DNA of 64,000 nt from Ulota crispa (taxonomy: Eukaryota; Streptophyta; Bryopsida; Orthotrichales; Orthotrichaceae): the NCBI GenBank assembly GCA_963920765.1, contig OY987247.1:22416471-22480470 (forward strand), given 5' to 3'. This document shows positions 22,161 through 47,349 of this stretch, piece after piece. The notes under the pieces were generated by a model that worked only from the letters and a program-made list of their open reading frames with translations, ran no database searches and had not been told where the DNA came from. The position numbers were made by a program, and so were the translations under genes. How positions within the stretch are numbered: the first letter of the stretch is position 1; each line of letters begins with the position of its first letter.

Positions 22161-22908
22161 TATTCTGGTATTTTGCTTAGTCCTTTTTTTAGTCTTTTTT
22201 TGTTTGAAATGTGTATTGGTTGATGTGTTTGACTGACAGGTTGTTGTCAAAATAAATTCCTTATATTTTTTGAACCAAGTCCCAGGGGTTGCTTTCATAA
22301 TGGTTTCTTCTAAAGATAGGGAATGGAAGGGTTCTCCATGTTTTAATCTCTTTTGTTGACTGTGTAATGAAAGTGGATGAATTTTGATTGAAATTGGGGC
22401 TTCTCAAAGGTGTTGTTCATTGAGATAGGTGTCTATTTTGTGTTTTTTTCCTTATATCTTTTTTTTGGTAGGAGTATTGGCTAAGGGGCAAGCACCAACT
22501 TCTAGTTGTCAAATTGCTGCTTTTCAAGGTTTTTTCCTCTTGTGGAACAAGATAAGGGGGTGGTAGCTTTAATTGTGGTTTCTTCTTTAAATTTTTAATG
22601 ATTATTAATGACGGGCAATGCAAGGTTCTTTATATATTTATCTCATTTGATTAAATTGTGATAATTGTGGGTTACAATTTGTGGAATTTGGGCAAGGAGG
22701 GGTTTTAGAAAGCCTTTTCTTAAAACCTTCATGAATTTGTGTGAAGTATTGAAAATTGCAACAAATGTCCACCCGTTTTTTTATGTAAGTGACTTGATTT
22801 TGTGGAATGATCTTGATTGATGTAGGAACACCGACCGCATTGTTGGACTTTAGCAAGGGTAATGTAGGTGGAGGGCTTGCTGATAAGGGCAAGGTGTCAT
22901 AGGATAGT

Positions 22909-23547
22909 GTGGACAAGACAACAAGAGTTTTTGCTAGATACTTGCAATACTTGACCTGTCAAACAAAGAAACCTTTGGAAGCTTTGCCACAAACACCCAT
23001 TTCTTCTTCTGGAGTGGTTTCAATTGATGTCTCACATCATTCCAACCGCAGGAACAAACGCAAGGAATATGATGACAAAGCATCTGGGCAAACGGCAGCT
23101 GGGATCAAGAGGCATGAGATCCACTTTGCTGTAGGTTGTTTAATTGACAAGCAGTCCTCCGGCAAGAATGCAAGGGACGCAGCAATTAGGAATTTAGCTT
23201 GCCGGTACTTGGACTTGAGCTGCCTCGAATATTATGGCCAGAGCACGGAGGCACTAAATCTAGTCAAGATGGAGTTGGACAAGGATTTTGAGTATGTTGG
23301 GAGCACATTGGGCTCGCCCGCTTTGGAAAAATCTATCAAGGATTTCTTGAAAACAGAACGTCACAACTTGAAGACAAAGTGGCTTAATGGCTAGGATACG
23401 CGTCTCGTTTACATTCAACCAAAGCAGTGGGAGTCTCTCAAAAAGTATTGGGAATCCAAAGAGCAACAAAAGATGACAAAGAAGATGACCAATGCGCGGA
23501 GCCACATGAAGGAGACTTCTAGATCAAGTCGCAAGGGCAAGCGTGTA
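22909..23547 (+). pseudogene. TnpA-like protein, PttA/En/Spm (Transposase_24-like) exon
   Basis: The frame from 22909 includes ARYLQYLTCQTKKPLEALPQ, a basic NRRNKRKEYDD patch and DFLKTERHNLKTKWLNG. It hits a TAG at 23392 and then continues in the same frame with YIQPKQWESLKKYWESKEQQ and MTNARSHMKETSRSSRKGKR. The second part fits the plant transposase (PttA/En/Spm) signature of W-x-x-L-x-x-Y-W followed by K-x-x-N-x-x-R. An apparent donor (GCGTAAGT) follows. The family partners TNP2 in CACTA transposition by binding subterminal repeats. The in-frame stop suggests decay. Confidence 0.6.
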
Positions 23548-23631
23548 AGTTATTTGTATTACTAATGCTATGCAAGATATTTGCAAGCTCCATTGTTTTC
23601 AAATCTAGTATTTCTGCTAACTAGCTAACAG

Positions 23632-23706
23632 GCAAGGTTGGAGACATTGACAAGTTTGGAGGAATCAGAGGGTGGAGGACAAGAATCAAAGGGTGGAGGA
23701 CAGCAG
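23632..23706 (+). CDS. small exon of the TnpA-like gene
   Basis: A good acceptor (CTAGCTAACAG) and donor (CAGCAGGTGAGG) bound a 75-base frame encoding ARLETLTSLEESEGGGQESK plus GGGQQ. The Glu/Gly-rich content contains a 7-residue repeat (ESEGGGQ/ESKGGGQ). It joins the PttA exon to the 25042 exon by inference. Confidence 0.45.
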
Positions 23707-23999
23707 GTGAGGAATCCTCAGTAAATGTGCTTGTGTTTGTGGATGTCGTTAATTGGAAAGTTTGTCTATTTTCTTTGAAAATCAAGCTTTCATTTGATTG
23801 GTCATTTTTATTACTTGCTTAGCTAATTGAAATTCCTAATCAAAGTTAAGTTAATCTTTGAGGCCGCTTGTAGAGGTATCATAGAGATCATAGTTCTTGT
23901 AAAAGTTGTTTATTGTTTATTAATTATTAATCAATATTGACCCGGATCACCATAATCCAAGTTGAGTCATGTCTTAGTTGCTTTGCAATCATATCCATG

Positions 24000-24340
24000 T
24001 ATATTTGTAATAGTTGTATTATTGGTCACCAATGAGTGTTTAGTCATTTTTGGATTGCTTTGTAGTTGTATTATTAGTCAATTGTGAGTATTTAGTCATT
24101 TCCCAGTGGTTCTATAGTTGTATCATTACTCACTAGTGAATGTTCAATCATTTCTTAGTTGTTTTGTAGTTGTAATATTAGTGGCTTGTGAGTATTTAGT
24201 AATTTCTTAGTGATTGCGTGGTCATATCTTGGATATTGGTGTTTGTACTAGTTACTAGTAAGTATTTCACTAGTAAGTGTTCAGTAGTTCCCTAGTTGTC
24301 TATCATTGTTTGATTTCACTATGTGATTGTAATAGTCTTT
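24000..24340. repeat. TAGTCA/TTAGTTGT motif array
   Basis: Repeated TTTAGTCATTT, TTTGTAGTTGTATTATTAG and GTGAGTATTTAGTCA-like motifs, about 60 bases apart. They have the same motif core as the 28.9-29.7 kb array but in opposite orientation. They lie in an inferred intron of the TnpA-like gene. Confidence 0.6.
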
Positions 24341-24534
24341 AATCAGTCTTTAGCACCTCATACTATGTTACTTATATTTGGTATTTCCCAAGATGGTGAG
24401 GTTGCTCTAGACTCTATCATATGACAGCATTTTACATAGTGTGTGATTAAACCACAATCCAAATCTTTTTACCTTAATTGACTAGAATCGGTGGTGCTTT
24501 GATTTTGTTGATGAATGATGGAAGTTGCATTATT

Positions 24535-24625
24535 TTTCATGCTTCTTGGTAGCCATGTGGATTTGACGTGAGGAGTAGGGGAGTGAGGACACTTTTGTGC
24601 AAAGAGAAGTTCTTAAATTCTCAAC

Positions 24626-24666
<41 letters not shown>

Positions 24667-24985
24667 TTCCCATGCTCTTTGGTTGAATTGCAATGGTTTG
24701 TGAATTAGTTGTGAAGGGGCGGGGTAGTCAGGGTTGTTTTTTGTGATGAGAAGTCTTTTAAATCTGAATTTTTGCGTGTTTATCTTTTATTTTTGTTTTT
24801 GTTTTTGGGGTGAATTTTGGTATGTAGCTTTTGTGGATTTGCTGTAAAGGGGTAGAGGATGCAAGTTGTGTCATGCAAAGTCAACTAGTCAATTTGTTTA
24901 AGTCTCAAATTCTAGTGCTAATTTATTTTTATTTTTTTCATGCTACTTGGGTGAATTTTGGTAGCTTTGTGGATTGAGAGGAATT
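24535..24985. repeat. degenerate tandem repeat with an (AT)n tract
   Basis: About four copies of a 'catgctacttgggtgaattttggtag.tttgtggattt' unit at roughly 120-150-base spacing. An (AT)n microsatellite followed by poly-T lies at about 24632-24668. Confidence 0.5.
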
Positions 24986-25041
24986 AGTTTGGTAGTAGTA
25001 TTTATATGAAGTACTAACGTCATTCATGTTATTATATGTAG

Positions 25042-25575
25042 AATATGGCAGATGAAGCCAAAATATCCACCCTTGAGACTGGATAAAGGGTCCTTGAGAC
25101 TAGACATAGGGAACTTCAAAAGGAGGTTTCAAAGATTGTTGATAGCTCAAAAGCTACTAATGTTGCCGTTTTGGCTATAAAATCTATGTTGGTCACCTAT
25201 TTTGTGGGTACCAAAGCTTTGGGTGGCAGCTCAGCAAAGCTAAGGGGAGGCATTATAAGCGAAGCACAAGTAGACACACAACCAGAGGGAGTTGAAGTTT
25301 TGCTGCCCAAAGTGGGAGGGAGTTCTGGCGGGGTGAAAGAGGTGCTAAAGTAAAAAAGCAAGGCTGATGAGGTCATATGTCTATATATAGATGAGGTTAT
25401 ATGTCCATATACAGATGAGGTTATATGTCCATGTACATATGAGGTTATATGTCCATATACTGCAGATGTGGAAGATGACGTAATTTTGGAGCAGCCCTTC
25501 CTACTGGAGACGGCCCTTGATGTCCTACCTAGAACTGAATCCAAGGCAATTGATATCATCACTCTTCTAGAAGAG
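25042..25575 (+). pseudogene. central exon of the TnpA-like gene with a DEVICPYT repeat
   Basis: After an acceptor (TTATATGTAG) the frame reads NMADEAKISTLETG, a stop, then RHRELQKEVSKIVDSSK and on to VKEVLK, where a second stop falls at 25351. Then come four 24-base tandem units at 25366-25461, each encoding D/Y-E-V-I-C-x-Y/T-x-x. The frame continues through FLLETALDVLPRTESKAIDI to a donor (GAAGAGGTGCTT). The heptad-like N-part suggests a coiled coil. Two stops make it a pseudogene or mean intron retention in my reading. Confidence 0.45.
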
Positions 25576-25589
25576 GTGCTTATTATAAG

Positions 25590-26325
25590 TGATTGCAAGA
25601 AACACTTGTCCTATTTCTTGTCCCCTTCACCTCCCCCAGGTGTTATTTGGCTTGTGACTTTTGCGCAACAAGTTCTTTTGAGCTGAAATTTCAGAGGAAG
25701 GCACATGTCATAGTTACAAACCTTCCATAATTTTTGCAGTTTTTTTAAAATTATTTTACTATCTTTAAATAGCCCTTGCATAAGTGTCTACCTTGGCCAT
25801 TTTGGAGGCTCTTAGTACTATTTTGGGTCCAAAAAAGCAAATCCTATGCCACAAATCAAGTTGTTCACCATAGAGCATTACATGGATTTATAGAAGGGTC
25901 TCATAAAATTCTAAATTCCATGCCGTGCACACACCTTCAAAGTGGGCATCCTTTCTTGAATGATTCGTGAAATATGAAAAACTTCTTATAAAAACCACTT
26001 ACAGCATGTGAAGCTACTCAAAGAAGTAAAAAATGGACATTTTTTGTTTTATTTATTGAATTTTTTCACTATTTTCTAAAAAGCAAAAAAGAAATTGTCT
26101 TTTTATTGGTAAATTTTGGCCCCCTATTTGTGTGCATAACTTTTAGAATAAATTTTTTCTAAGTCTGAATTTTCATGAGTATGCTATTTTAAAGTGCTTT
26201 ACAAAAATTTTGTATTTTATTTTATTTTTAAAATAATTATTCCAAAAACTCGGTAGTACTACTAGTACTACGAGTACTAAGGGTGGTTGAGACAAAATAG
26301 TAAAGTGTTTCTTGCAACTACCCTT
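25590..26325 (+). mobile_element. ~740-bp TIR element, copy in plus orientation
   Basis: Bounded by TGATTGCAAGAAACACTTG at the left and the complement of TAGTTGCAAGAAACACTTT at the right. It is the reverse complement of 19565-20305 over its whole length. It sits immediately after the 25042-25575 exon, in an inferred intron. It has no ORF of its own. Confidence 0.75.
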
Positions 26326-26439
26326 ATCCAATGTTGCAAATTGTTTGGATGTGGTGCCAACTTCATGTATTTTTATTGCAAATGGTGTAAGTAAGGGTAG
26401 AAATCTAGCTTTTAGATGAAATAATAGTTATGAGTTGTT

Positions 26440-26710
26440 AGTGTTATTGTACCATTTACAAGTTGTACTATTTATTTGTAGTGGGCATTTAGTCATTTAC
26501 TGGTTGTTGTGCAGTCAAGTGGTACTATAAGGTAGTAGGCATGTAGTCATATACTAGTTGCTTTGCAGTCATGTAGTCATATATTAGTTGTTTTAAAGTC
26601 ATGTAGTCATACACTAGTTGTTTGGAAGACATGTAGTCATATACAAGTTGTTTTGCAGTCATGTAGTCTTAGTCATCTAGTCATACGGACCTACCAACTG
26701 ACCACGTGTC
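26440..26710. repeat. GTAGTCATATACTAGTTG tandem array
   Basis: About five to six units of roughly 36 bases around CATGTAGTCATATACTAGTT with TTTGCAGT-like spacers. The orientation is opposite to the 28.9-29.7 kb array. Likely TnpA-binding type repeats or a derived minisatellite. Confidence 0.65.
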
Positions 26711-26882
26711 AAATAGTGTTAGAGTGTTTCACTTTGTACTTACTAAGAAATTGGTTATTACAAGTTGATGGTAGCTTGGACTAATGGGTGATGTTAAATT
26801 GGAATACCAGATTTTGAAAGAGGCAAGGGCAAAGTCTCCAGGGAGGATTACGGAAATTGATTAGAGTGCAGTTCCTCTAGCA

Positions 26883-27659
26883 ATGGTTCCTCTAGTAGTG
26901 GTCCCTCCTATACCACTTCCACCACCACTACCTTATGTTGTAATAGAAGAAGTGACAAACCAGGTCAGACCTAATTTAGTATCACCATGTTTGGATGGCA
27001 AACAAAAGAAGCTAGTTATATTTGGGTTGTTTGGGACCTTGCTAGACTATGACAATGACCTACACCCTGATTATAAGATTTTGGAGCCTACATTCCGAAC
27101 ACCCTCACGAGGAATACTATATTGTCATTGGTTATTGGAGTTCCTTCAAATGTATTTCCTAAATTTCACAATTGCGTTCTGGTGTTCCCTCATTGCATCG
27201 TTTGTGGCGGATGTAGTTGGTGCTTTGATGTAGAGGTTGGAGGGAATAGACAGCACCCTGACCTTTAATTGGAGTAACAATGACATAGAGACAGTGACAT
27301 CTTTGGGGGTCAAGCCACTAGAGGAGAAGGCACTGCACAAAAATTTTAGTACATGGCCATAGTTGAATATAAACCATACCATAATTGTAGACGCGGATTG
27401 GACAAAACTTAAATCGAATTGTCTAGCTAACGTCATAGTGGCCCCATCCTTCTTTGTAAAGGATTTGACTCATCTAGCAGACAATAATGCGTATTTGAAA
27501 ACCTCTTTGTGGCCCAATTGCAAGGATTTCTGCATTGCAGTACCATCATTGATTTCTTCACAAAATATCCCCAACATTGGATTGCAGCAAATGGCCATCC
27601 TAGTGACCATGTGCGTGCACAAAACCACAAGGGCAAAAGTTTGGCAATTAATCCACTAG
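26883..27659 (+). pseudogene. captured FCP1/NIF-like (HAD phosphatase) fragment inside the transposon gene
   Basis: After a Pro-rich start (PPIPLPPPLPYV) the frame contains KQKKLVIFGLFGTLLDYDND, then LLEFLQMYFLNFTIAFWCS. After a stop it has LGVKPLEEKALHKNF, NINHTIIVDADWTKLKSN and AYLKTSLWPNCKDF. The order matches plant NIF/FCP1-type HAD proteins: 'K-L-V-L-D-L-x-G-T-L-L-D', 'F-L-x-x-x-x-x-x-F-x-V-x-x-W-S-S', 'K-x-L-x-x-x-W', 'N-T-x-L-V-D-D-S-x-x-K', 'L-W-P'. The catalytic D-x-D-x-T is G-L-F-G-T, so both aspartates are gone and the domain is dead. In-frame stops lie near 27231 and 27360. It lies between TnpA-like exons, which suggests host gene capture. Confidence 0.55.
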
Positions 27660-27739
27660 TGAAGCCAAGTTGAAATTTGAATTTATAGTTTTGGAGTTGA
27701 CATTGAAGTTCCAATCTTTTTGACACATTACCTCTCTTG

Positions 27740-28177
27740 GTTGAAGCAGAAGAAGCAGGACAAGAAGAAGTCTAAATCGCCTGCAAAGAAAAGACAAGAG
27801 CATAAAGGGCAGAAGGTGAGATTCTAACATTATAAATGGAGGCTAAGTATTGAAATTGGGATTTATGTATATTAAATTATTGAGTCTATTTTGTTGTTTT
27901 GTTGATACAATTCACCATGGGACAGAAGGTGTGCCTCCTAAATCTAAAAGGTGGAAGGCAAAAGGTGGTGGCCATAAGATCTATCAGCGGTTTTGGAGGA
28001 GATTCTATCCATTTTGATGTGATCCCTCAAGTGTGGTGCAAAGTAGACGTCATTCAGGCCCTACATGCGGATACGTCTCTGATGAAGCCAAATTGTAAAG
28101 GCGATCAACTGACTATGGAAGATGTTGTAGGTGGAAACACTATTTGGAAGGAAAAGCATGTGAAACCCTCCACTTGA
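27740..28177 (+). pseudogene. TNP1/En/Spm C-terminal domain (Transposase_23-like)
   Basis: A Lys-rich exon (KKQKKQDKKKSKSPAKKRQE) ends at a donor near 27814. After an acceptor near 27916 the frame reads KVCLLNLKGGRQKVVAIRSI, VWCKVDVIQALHAD and MEDVVGGNTIWKEKHV before a TGA at 28175. This resembles the TNP1/En/Spm domain: 'L-L-x-L-x-G-x-x-V-V-A', 'V-x-V-x-x-x-L', 'A-x-G-x-x-I-x-W'. It is the C-terminal end of TnpA-like proteins. Together with the PttA exon at 22.9 kb it marks one CACTA accessory gene on this strand. Confidence 0.65.
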
Positions 28178-28890
28178 AATTGTCAGATCTTGTTTTATGT
28201 TTGTTGGGGAGTAGTATAGTCCCATTGTACAATCCATGGTTGCAATTACAAATAGATTTTGGAACTTTATAGCTTGGAGGTGGACTCTCATCACTCTAGC
28301 TACTACATTGTAATTAATTTTGAGATTTTGCTTTCATTGTCTATATGAAATTGCAAGCCTATGCACATGATGTTGAGTGGGTGGGTGTAGAGAATGGTGT
28401 GTGATAGTTTGTGATTGCTAATTAAGTAGTGTATACATTATGAGATTTTGATTGACCATGTATCGTTAATTTGTAGTTTACATGGAGTATGCATTGAATT
28501 GTGACTGAATAGCTATTGCAATTTGTGATAGTATCTTCATTGTAATGTGTCTTCACAATGACTATAGAACAAACTAATTGTGACTTTGGAGTGACCTCAG
28601 TTAGATTGCGTGGTGAGACTATACTGTAACTCTAAGTCTAATTGGGGTTTGCAAAATGGTGATTGATTTTGTGACTAGTGTGTAACTTATTTGTGACTTC
28701 TCTAGGATTACATACTAAATTATTTGTGAGTATTTTGTAACTACAATTGGTATGATTTTGTGATTGGTTTGTGACTATATTCTACTAGAATAGTTACTAC
28801 ATCTTGAAGCAGTGACTGTGTTGTCACTACAATTTAGCCTCATCTTTTCTCTCTTGTGACTAAAATATTATTGAAGTAGACATCTTACTT
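28178..28890. other. 3' flank of the TnpA-like gene, GTGACT-rich
   Basis: No gene. Many TTGTGACT/TTTGTGATT motifs occur, possibly degenerate relatives of the adjacent TATGACTA array. Confidence 0.4.
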
Positions 28891-28894
28891 ACAA

Positions 28895-29290
28895 CAACTG
28901 CAGCTTGATTTAGAACTAGAAGACGACTAGTATATGACTAAAAAACTACTAATATATGACTAAAAGAGTACTTATATATGACTAACAAATGATTAGTATA
29001 TGATTAAAAGACAACTAGTGTATGACTAAAACACTACTAATATATGACTAAAAAATGACTAGTATATAACTAAAAGATGACTAGTGTATGACTGAAAGAT
29101 TACTAATATATGACTAAAAGACAACTAGTGCATGACTAAAAGACTACTAATATATGACTGAAAGACGACTAGTATATGACTAAAAGACTACTAATCCATG
29201 ACTAAAATACTACTAGTATATGACTAAAAGAGTCCTAATGTATATTTACAAAATGACTAGTAAATGACTAAATGAGAAATTATAGGTCAC
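28895..29290. repeat. TATGACTAAAAGACTACTAA tandem array
   Basis: About eighteen units of roughly 19-20 bases, mostly in one orientation, with core TATGACTAAAA and spacers CTACTAATA or GACTAGTA. Further scattered motifs continue to about 29680. The array lies 3' of the TNP1 exon, where a CACTA subterminal region would be. No clean CACTA terminus was found after it. Confidence 0.8.
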
Positions 29291-29904
29291 TAATCTATTA
29301 CTAAATGTTGACTAATGTCAAGATAACAAATGTGAACCATTTAAAGCAGTTACAGAGATCAAGACACGTTGCACTAGGTAGTTGGTTGTAGAAACAAAAT
29401 GGCACTTTTGAGAATTGAGAAAACTTAAATGCCAATAGAAAAGAAGGGGCAGCTAGATTCAAGAAAGAGAGAACGTTTCTTTCTCCTCAATAAAGACAAA
29501 GCCTGCAAGACTTAAAGGATGAGATACTGTAATGTCCTAAATGACTAAAGGACAAAAACTAATAAACAACTGAAGAATGACTAAATCGTGACTAAATGAG
29601 ACCAGTCATGATACAGTCATTTAGCATGAAATGACTCATTTCTTAGTCATTTGTAGCGGTCATATAGGACGCTGTTTTTACCTTTTTTGTAAACTAAACC
29701 AATACCATTGCTTCTATAAATGTGCAAGTACAAAGTTTTCAATAAAGCGTTTGGAGCAACTTAAATAAAACTAGAACATCAAAGTATGTTGGAGTTTGGA
29801 GAAGGCACCTAAGCTTACTATCTTAAAAGACAAGTTTGACATGGCCTTTAGAAACCTTGCAATATTGTGTTAGTTGCAAGTCATTCAAAAATTGGTTGAG
29901 TTAA

Positions 29905-30215
29905 CCCTATGCGCCTAGGCTATTTTCACCAAAATCAAGGTTTTGGAAGACCTACAACTTTGATGCATTGTATCTATATTAATTGGATGATCCACAGTAA
30001 GTGATCATTGAAAATAGTAGAACACCTACTTAATAAATAGTTTGCAAGTTTTGGGAACAATTGACCATGGAAGATGGGGATTAGAACTTTTGAGCAAAAC
30101 ACTATGTGATGGCAAAATCTCATTTTTTAGAATGTTGATTCTATTTAACTAATTTTACAAAATTTTATGAGCTCCTAATTCATCTCAAATTTTGTGAGTA
30201 GCAAAATGTCAAACA
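29905..30215. mobile_element. TTAA-element, left part of the 50.5-kb subfamily
   Basis: TTAA (29901-29904) is followed by CCCTATGCGCCTAGGC. The next 300 bases match the element at 50514-51259, including 'caccaaaatcaaggttttgg' and 'gatgatccaca.taagtgatcatt'. The right end is unclear: either it is lost or the end at 31323 belongs to it. Confidence 0.5.
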
Positions 30216-31083
30216 TAACAAATTAAGACTTAGGATAAGAAAAATATACCCATTTTTGACCATCTATTACTACGTAACCAAAGTGCTTATTTTAGAATTG
30301 AAAAACCACCTTAGTTACATGATGACGACATTGGATGGATGGTTGGGAATGTGTATATCTTAGCCCTTAAAAGATAGGCTTACAACCATGGATTTTCCAC
30401 GGAATTGCAATCATCTTCTAGGAGTTTATTTGGCAATGCAATCAACATCAAAATTTAATATTATAATTTTAGTAGAAGAAGGTATGTGCGTACTATATGC
30501 ATAAAAAATGTTCATAAATTTTGGTGAAAATTTGAAATTATTGTAATATTTTGAAGTAAATGCTAAAGATACTCATATAAATTACAAAATGTATTGAATT
30601 ATGCCAATTTTTTTATTGTGGATGTGAATCATGATGAAGATCATCATGATGAAATTTTTCTTTTCATGTTAGTAAAATTAGAAAAAATAACCATTCCATG
30701 GTAATAGATACTCAACTTGTGTCAGTAATAAAATTTTCAAAACTTAAATTTTTTCAAAATATTAAAGTACAAGGAGAAACTAGATTTGGTTAACTTTCTA
30801 TAGTTTGTTTAAGCTCAAACTAAAAACACATCATTTTAATAACTTAAATTGAGTTTTGGTAAAAAGATCCTTAGAATTCAAAATACACTACACGATGGTG
30901 CATCTTTACCACTCAATTGGCAAGTGGGACCCATTTGTGAACATTGTGCATGCAAAAACTATTTATCTACATGCTCTAAGATTGCACTATTTATATCCCA
31001 ACGGAATCTTAGATGAAAAACAATAATATTCCGCTGCAAGAGCACTTTTCAATCATCCAGCTGATGGCTCCTACAACATTTAA

Positions 31084-31323
31084 CCCTTGAGTGCCCAAGG
31101 GGCCAAAATATGACCTCTTGGTTTTGAAAAATTTCTATGTTTGATTGTTATAATCTTTTCAATGGTACAGTGAAAGGACATGTCCTTTTCCTTAAAGCTC
31201 TAAGCCTATGGTCATTACCAATTGGTACGGTCAACTTTTGTGAATCTCTTTTAAGTGATTGTTTGATTGGAATGAGTTCCAAAGGGTTTGGATTTGAGTG
31301 AACTTGTGCTGGGCGCTCAAGGG
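31084..31323. mobile_element. 240-bp piggyBac-like MITE, TTAA target
   Basis: TTAA at 31080-31083 is followed by CCCTTGAGTGCCCAAGG. The right end is GGGCGCTCAAGGG followed by TTAA at 31324-31327. The two ends are inverted repeats (CCCTTGAG[T/C]GCCCA). A TTAA duplication with ends starting CCC is the piggyBac signature. It is non-coding. Confidence 0.8.
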
Positions 31324-31329
31324 TTAAGG

Positions 31330-33261
31330 GTTAGAATATATTGGGGCACAAGATGGGGTAGGTTAGAACCGGGATAGATGGGATAGATCGGGGCTTAGGA
31401 TGGGACAGATTGGTACATAGTGTGGGATAGACTGGGCGTAAGATGGCCTTTTTCACATTTCATTCCACGCCGACAGTGGCCAAGCTGGCTTGGCGATGGA
31501 GACGAAGAGATTGTTGCGGCAGCCACGACGCTCCGTCGTTCTTTCCTCCAACTACCCCGAGCGCCTTTTGTCGCTTTATGTGAGTGCAGTTCTCTGCGTA
31601 CTAGCGATGCATAATGCATTTTAAGAGGTTTCCTTTGCTCCGGATGAAGTGACGCTATGACGAACCGAGTGGTTTATTCAGATGATTTGCGACTCGATGC
31701 CTGCCTTCAGTTAGCCTTATGCGGAAATTATGCCTGACCGAACGGTTTCAACTAAATATCCTACAATGTTCTGGTCTGGAGTTGTTCCTGAGCGTCTTCA
31801 TACATTCAACGGGTACGCCTTGTGAGAATGTGTTTTAACAGATTATTGAAATACTGTCATCCATATAGTTTTGCACTTCCTTCGATCGTCGTGCAATTTT
31901 TCCAATACGTCTTCAAGCAGTGAATTTATGAAATTGATTTGTGGAACTTGAAACATTCAAGGTCTTGATGTGCTTCTGGATGCCTCAATTTTAATTTGAA
32001 ATTTGTATGCTTATTTTGAATTGTACCGTTTTGCTTTTGTATTTAGAATGGACTTGAACATAGCAACAGCAGTCATTATAATACTTTGCTCCTCGTCGTA
32101 TTCTTTTAATTTTTACGTAAGTTTGCCCTTGTCATAGTTGATTTTTCTCGTCGACAACCTTACTAGAGTCAGTCATATTCGGTTTATATATATTGAACTA
32201 AGTACAATTTTTTTTTTTATAAAATTGATAAACAATCAACGTAGCACCGGTTACTGTACAGGCTTTAATCATGGAGAATCTCCTACTAGCTCATTCGTTT
32301 GATGCTCTTTATAATGTTTCGAACAAGAGAGGATTGTCCCTGTAATTATTCTGTGAAACGTTTAACGACAATAAGACGTCTCCGATTCTGGATTCAGGGC
32401 TTTCTGAGCGTATTGGAATCTAGTTGTATTTGGATGTGTTTGTGTTAGCGAAAATTTCTTCAAACCTGTAAAGTGTCTGAAAACTCAAGTTATTTTCACA
32501 AATTGAAGACGTCACATGAGATGCTGCTAATCATCTCGATAATAGTCTTTGAGGTCTATAAAACTCTTGTACTATAATGATGGGCTGTTATCTCTTTTAT
32601 CAATGACGATCACACCATGTTGTTTTAAATACCATTGCTTGGGGTCTTCTAGTTATGGTGGTTGTAATACATGCTTGCGTACGTGAAGGCTGTCTTTTGG
32701 CAATTAACCTTCTTTCTTTTTTTCTATTGGACATGGTTGTCATCCTGCGGCAATCAGTTTTACATTGACGCGATCATTTAGTTTTTACCATGTGAAGATC
32801 ATTATACTCTTTGCCTATTTTTTATGTTAAAAAACGGAACTCAAGTTTTTTCTTGTTAGCAGGTCGCATCTATTTGAAAGTGAAACAGCGTATGCCGTAT
32901 GCTGTATGCGCTACGCCATTTACAATGAGCTTCGGATTTGTTATGCAAATTGTTCGTTTGGCTTGTCCGACTGGCTTTAGGTTAGCCCTTGCTTCCATTA
33001 AGTGTTTTTGGTATTTTTGCTACTGATCTGATTGGAAGTCTTCATGTTTAGTGTAATGGACAAGAGCCGACTCTACAGGTGTATGTAATGTACGACGTCG
33101 TTTAGTCGCAATGATGTTCCTCTGCACTTCTTTTAGGCGCTTATTTACTTCTCTAATATCTGCGATTGTTTTAGGTAGGCGAGGCCGAATGTTGCAGAAA
33201 ATTTAGATACTGCGGATTTTTGATCGATTTCACTCCTGCTTCAAAATATTTTATGATATCA
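31330..33261 (+). promoter_or_regulatory. upstream region of the CHD-like gene
   Basis: Composition changes here from repeat-like AT-rich DNA to mixed sequence with CpG dinucleotides (31440-31620). No ORF is convincing. It probably contains the promoter and a 5' UTR, possibly spliced: TTGTTTTAG/GTAGGC at about 33171 and ATCAATGCAG at about 33268 look like acceptors. No specific factor sites are claimed. Confidence 0.35.
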
Positions 33262-46844
<13,583 letters not shown>

Positions 46845-47345
46845 ACCTAGAGCAAAATCATTAAATATTGAGGTCAAATTGATATTTTCTTTTTCTCCCT
46901 CTTGCCTCAGCTTTCATATCGGATCCTAAGCAAAAAAAGATCATTTTTTGTTTGTATGGTCAAAGTAAAAAAAATGATGTCTTTTAAGTACATGCAACTC
47001 TTGTTGACATTTGTAGAATATTGCTTGCCACTCTATTTCGAAAGAAAAGCATTCACGAGGTGAATGCTTAAAATTGAAGAACGGATATAGTGGAAGGTAT
47101 CAGAGTACAGAATTTGTAGTACAATGATTCTTGATTGTTTTCTCTTGTTTCCTTTAGAGATTGTGGCCATTCTTTTGGAACCTCTCGAAACAAGATTTCA
47201 CTTGAAGCATCGAACAAACATTTCATGAAATTTTTAGATGAGTAACTGATTTCTGTGTTTACAAAGGGGAGAATAATTATTGCAAAGGTACAATATGTGC
47301 TGGCAGAAGACACAACACCCTACATGGTGCTACATTATGTGCTCT
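46845..47345. other. 3' flank of the CHD-like gene
   Basis: Probable 3' UTR and downstream DNA. No further exon is required, because the last exon ends in TAA at 46842-46844. No clear poly(A) signal is claimed. Confidence 0.4.
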
Positions 47346-47349
47346 TTAA

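Noticed and set aside
24632-24668. (AT)n/poly-T tract as a promoter or origin
   Set aside because: A simple microsatellite within a degenerate tandem repeat; nothing else supports a regulatory role.
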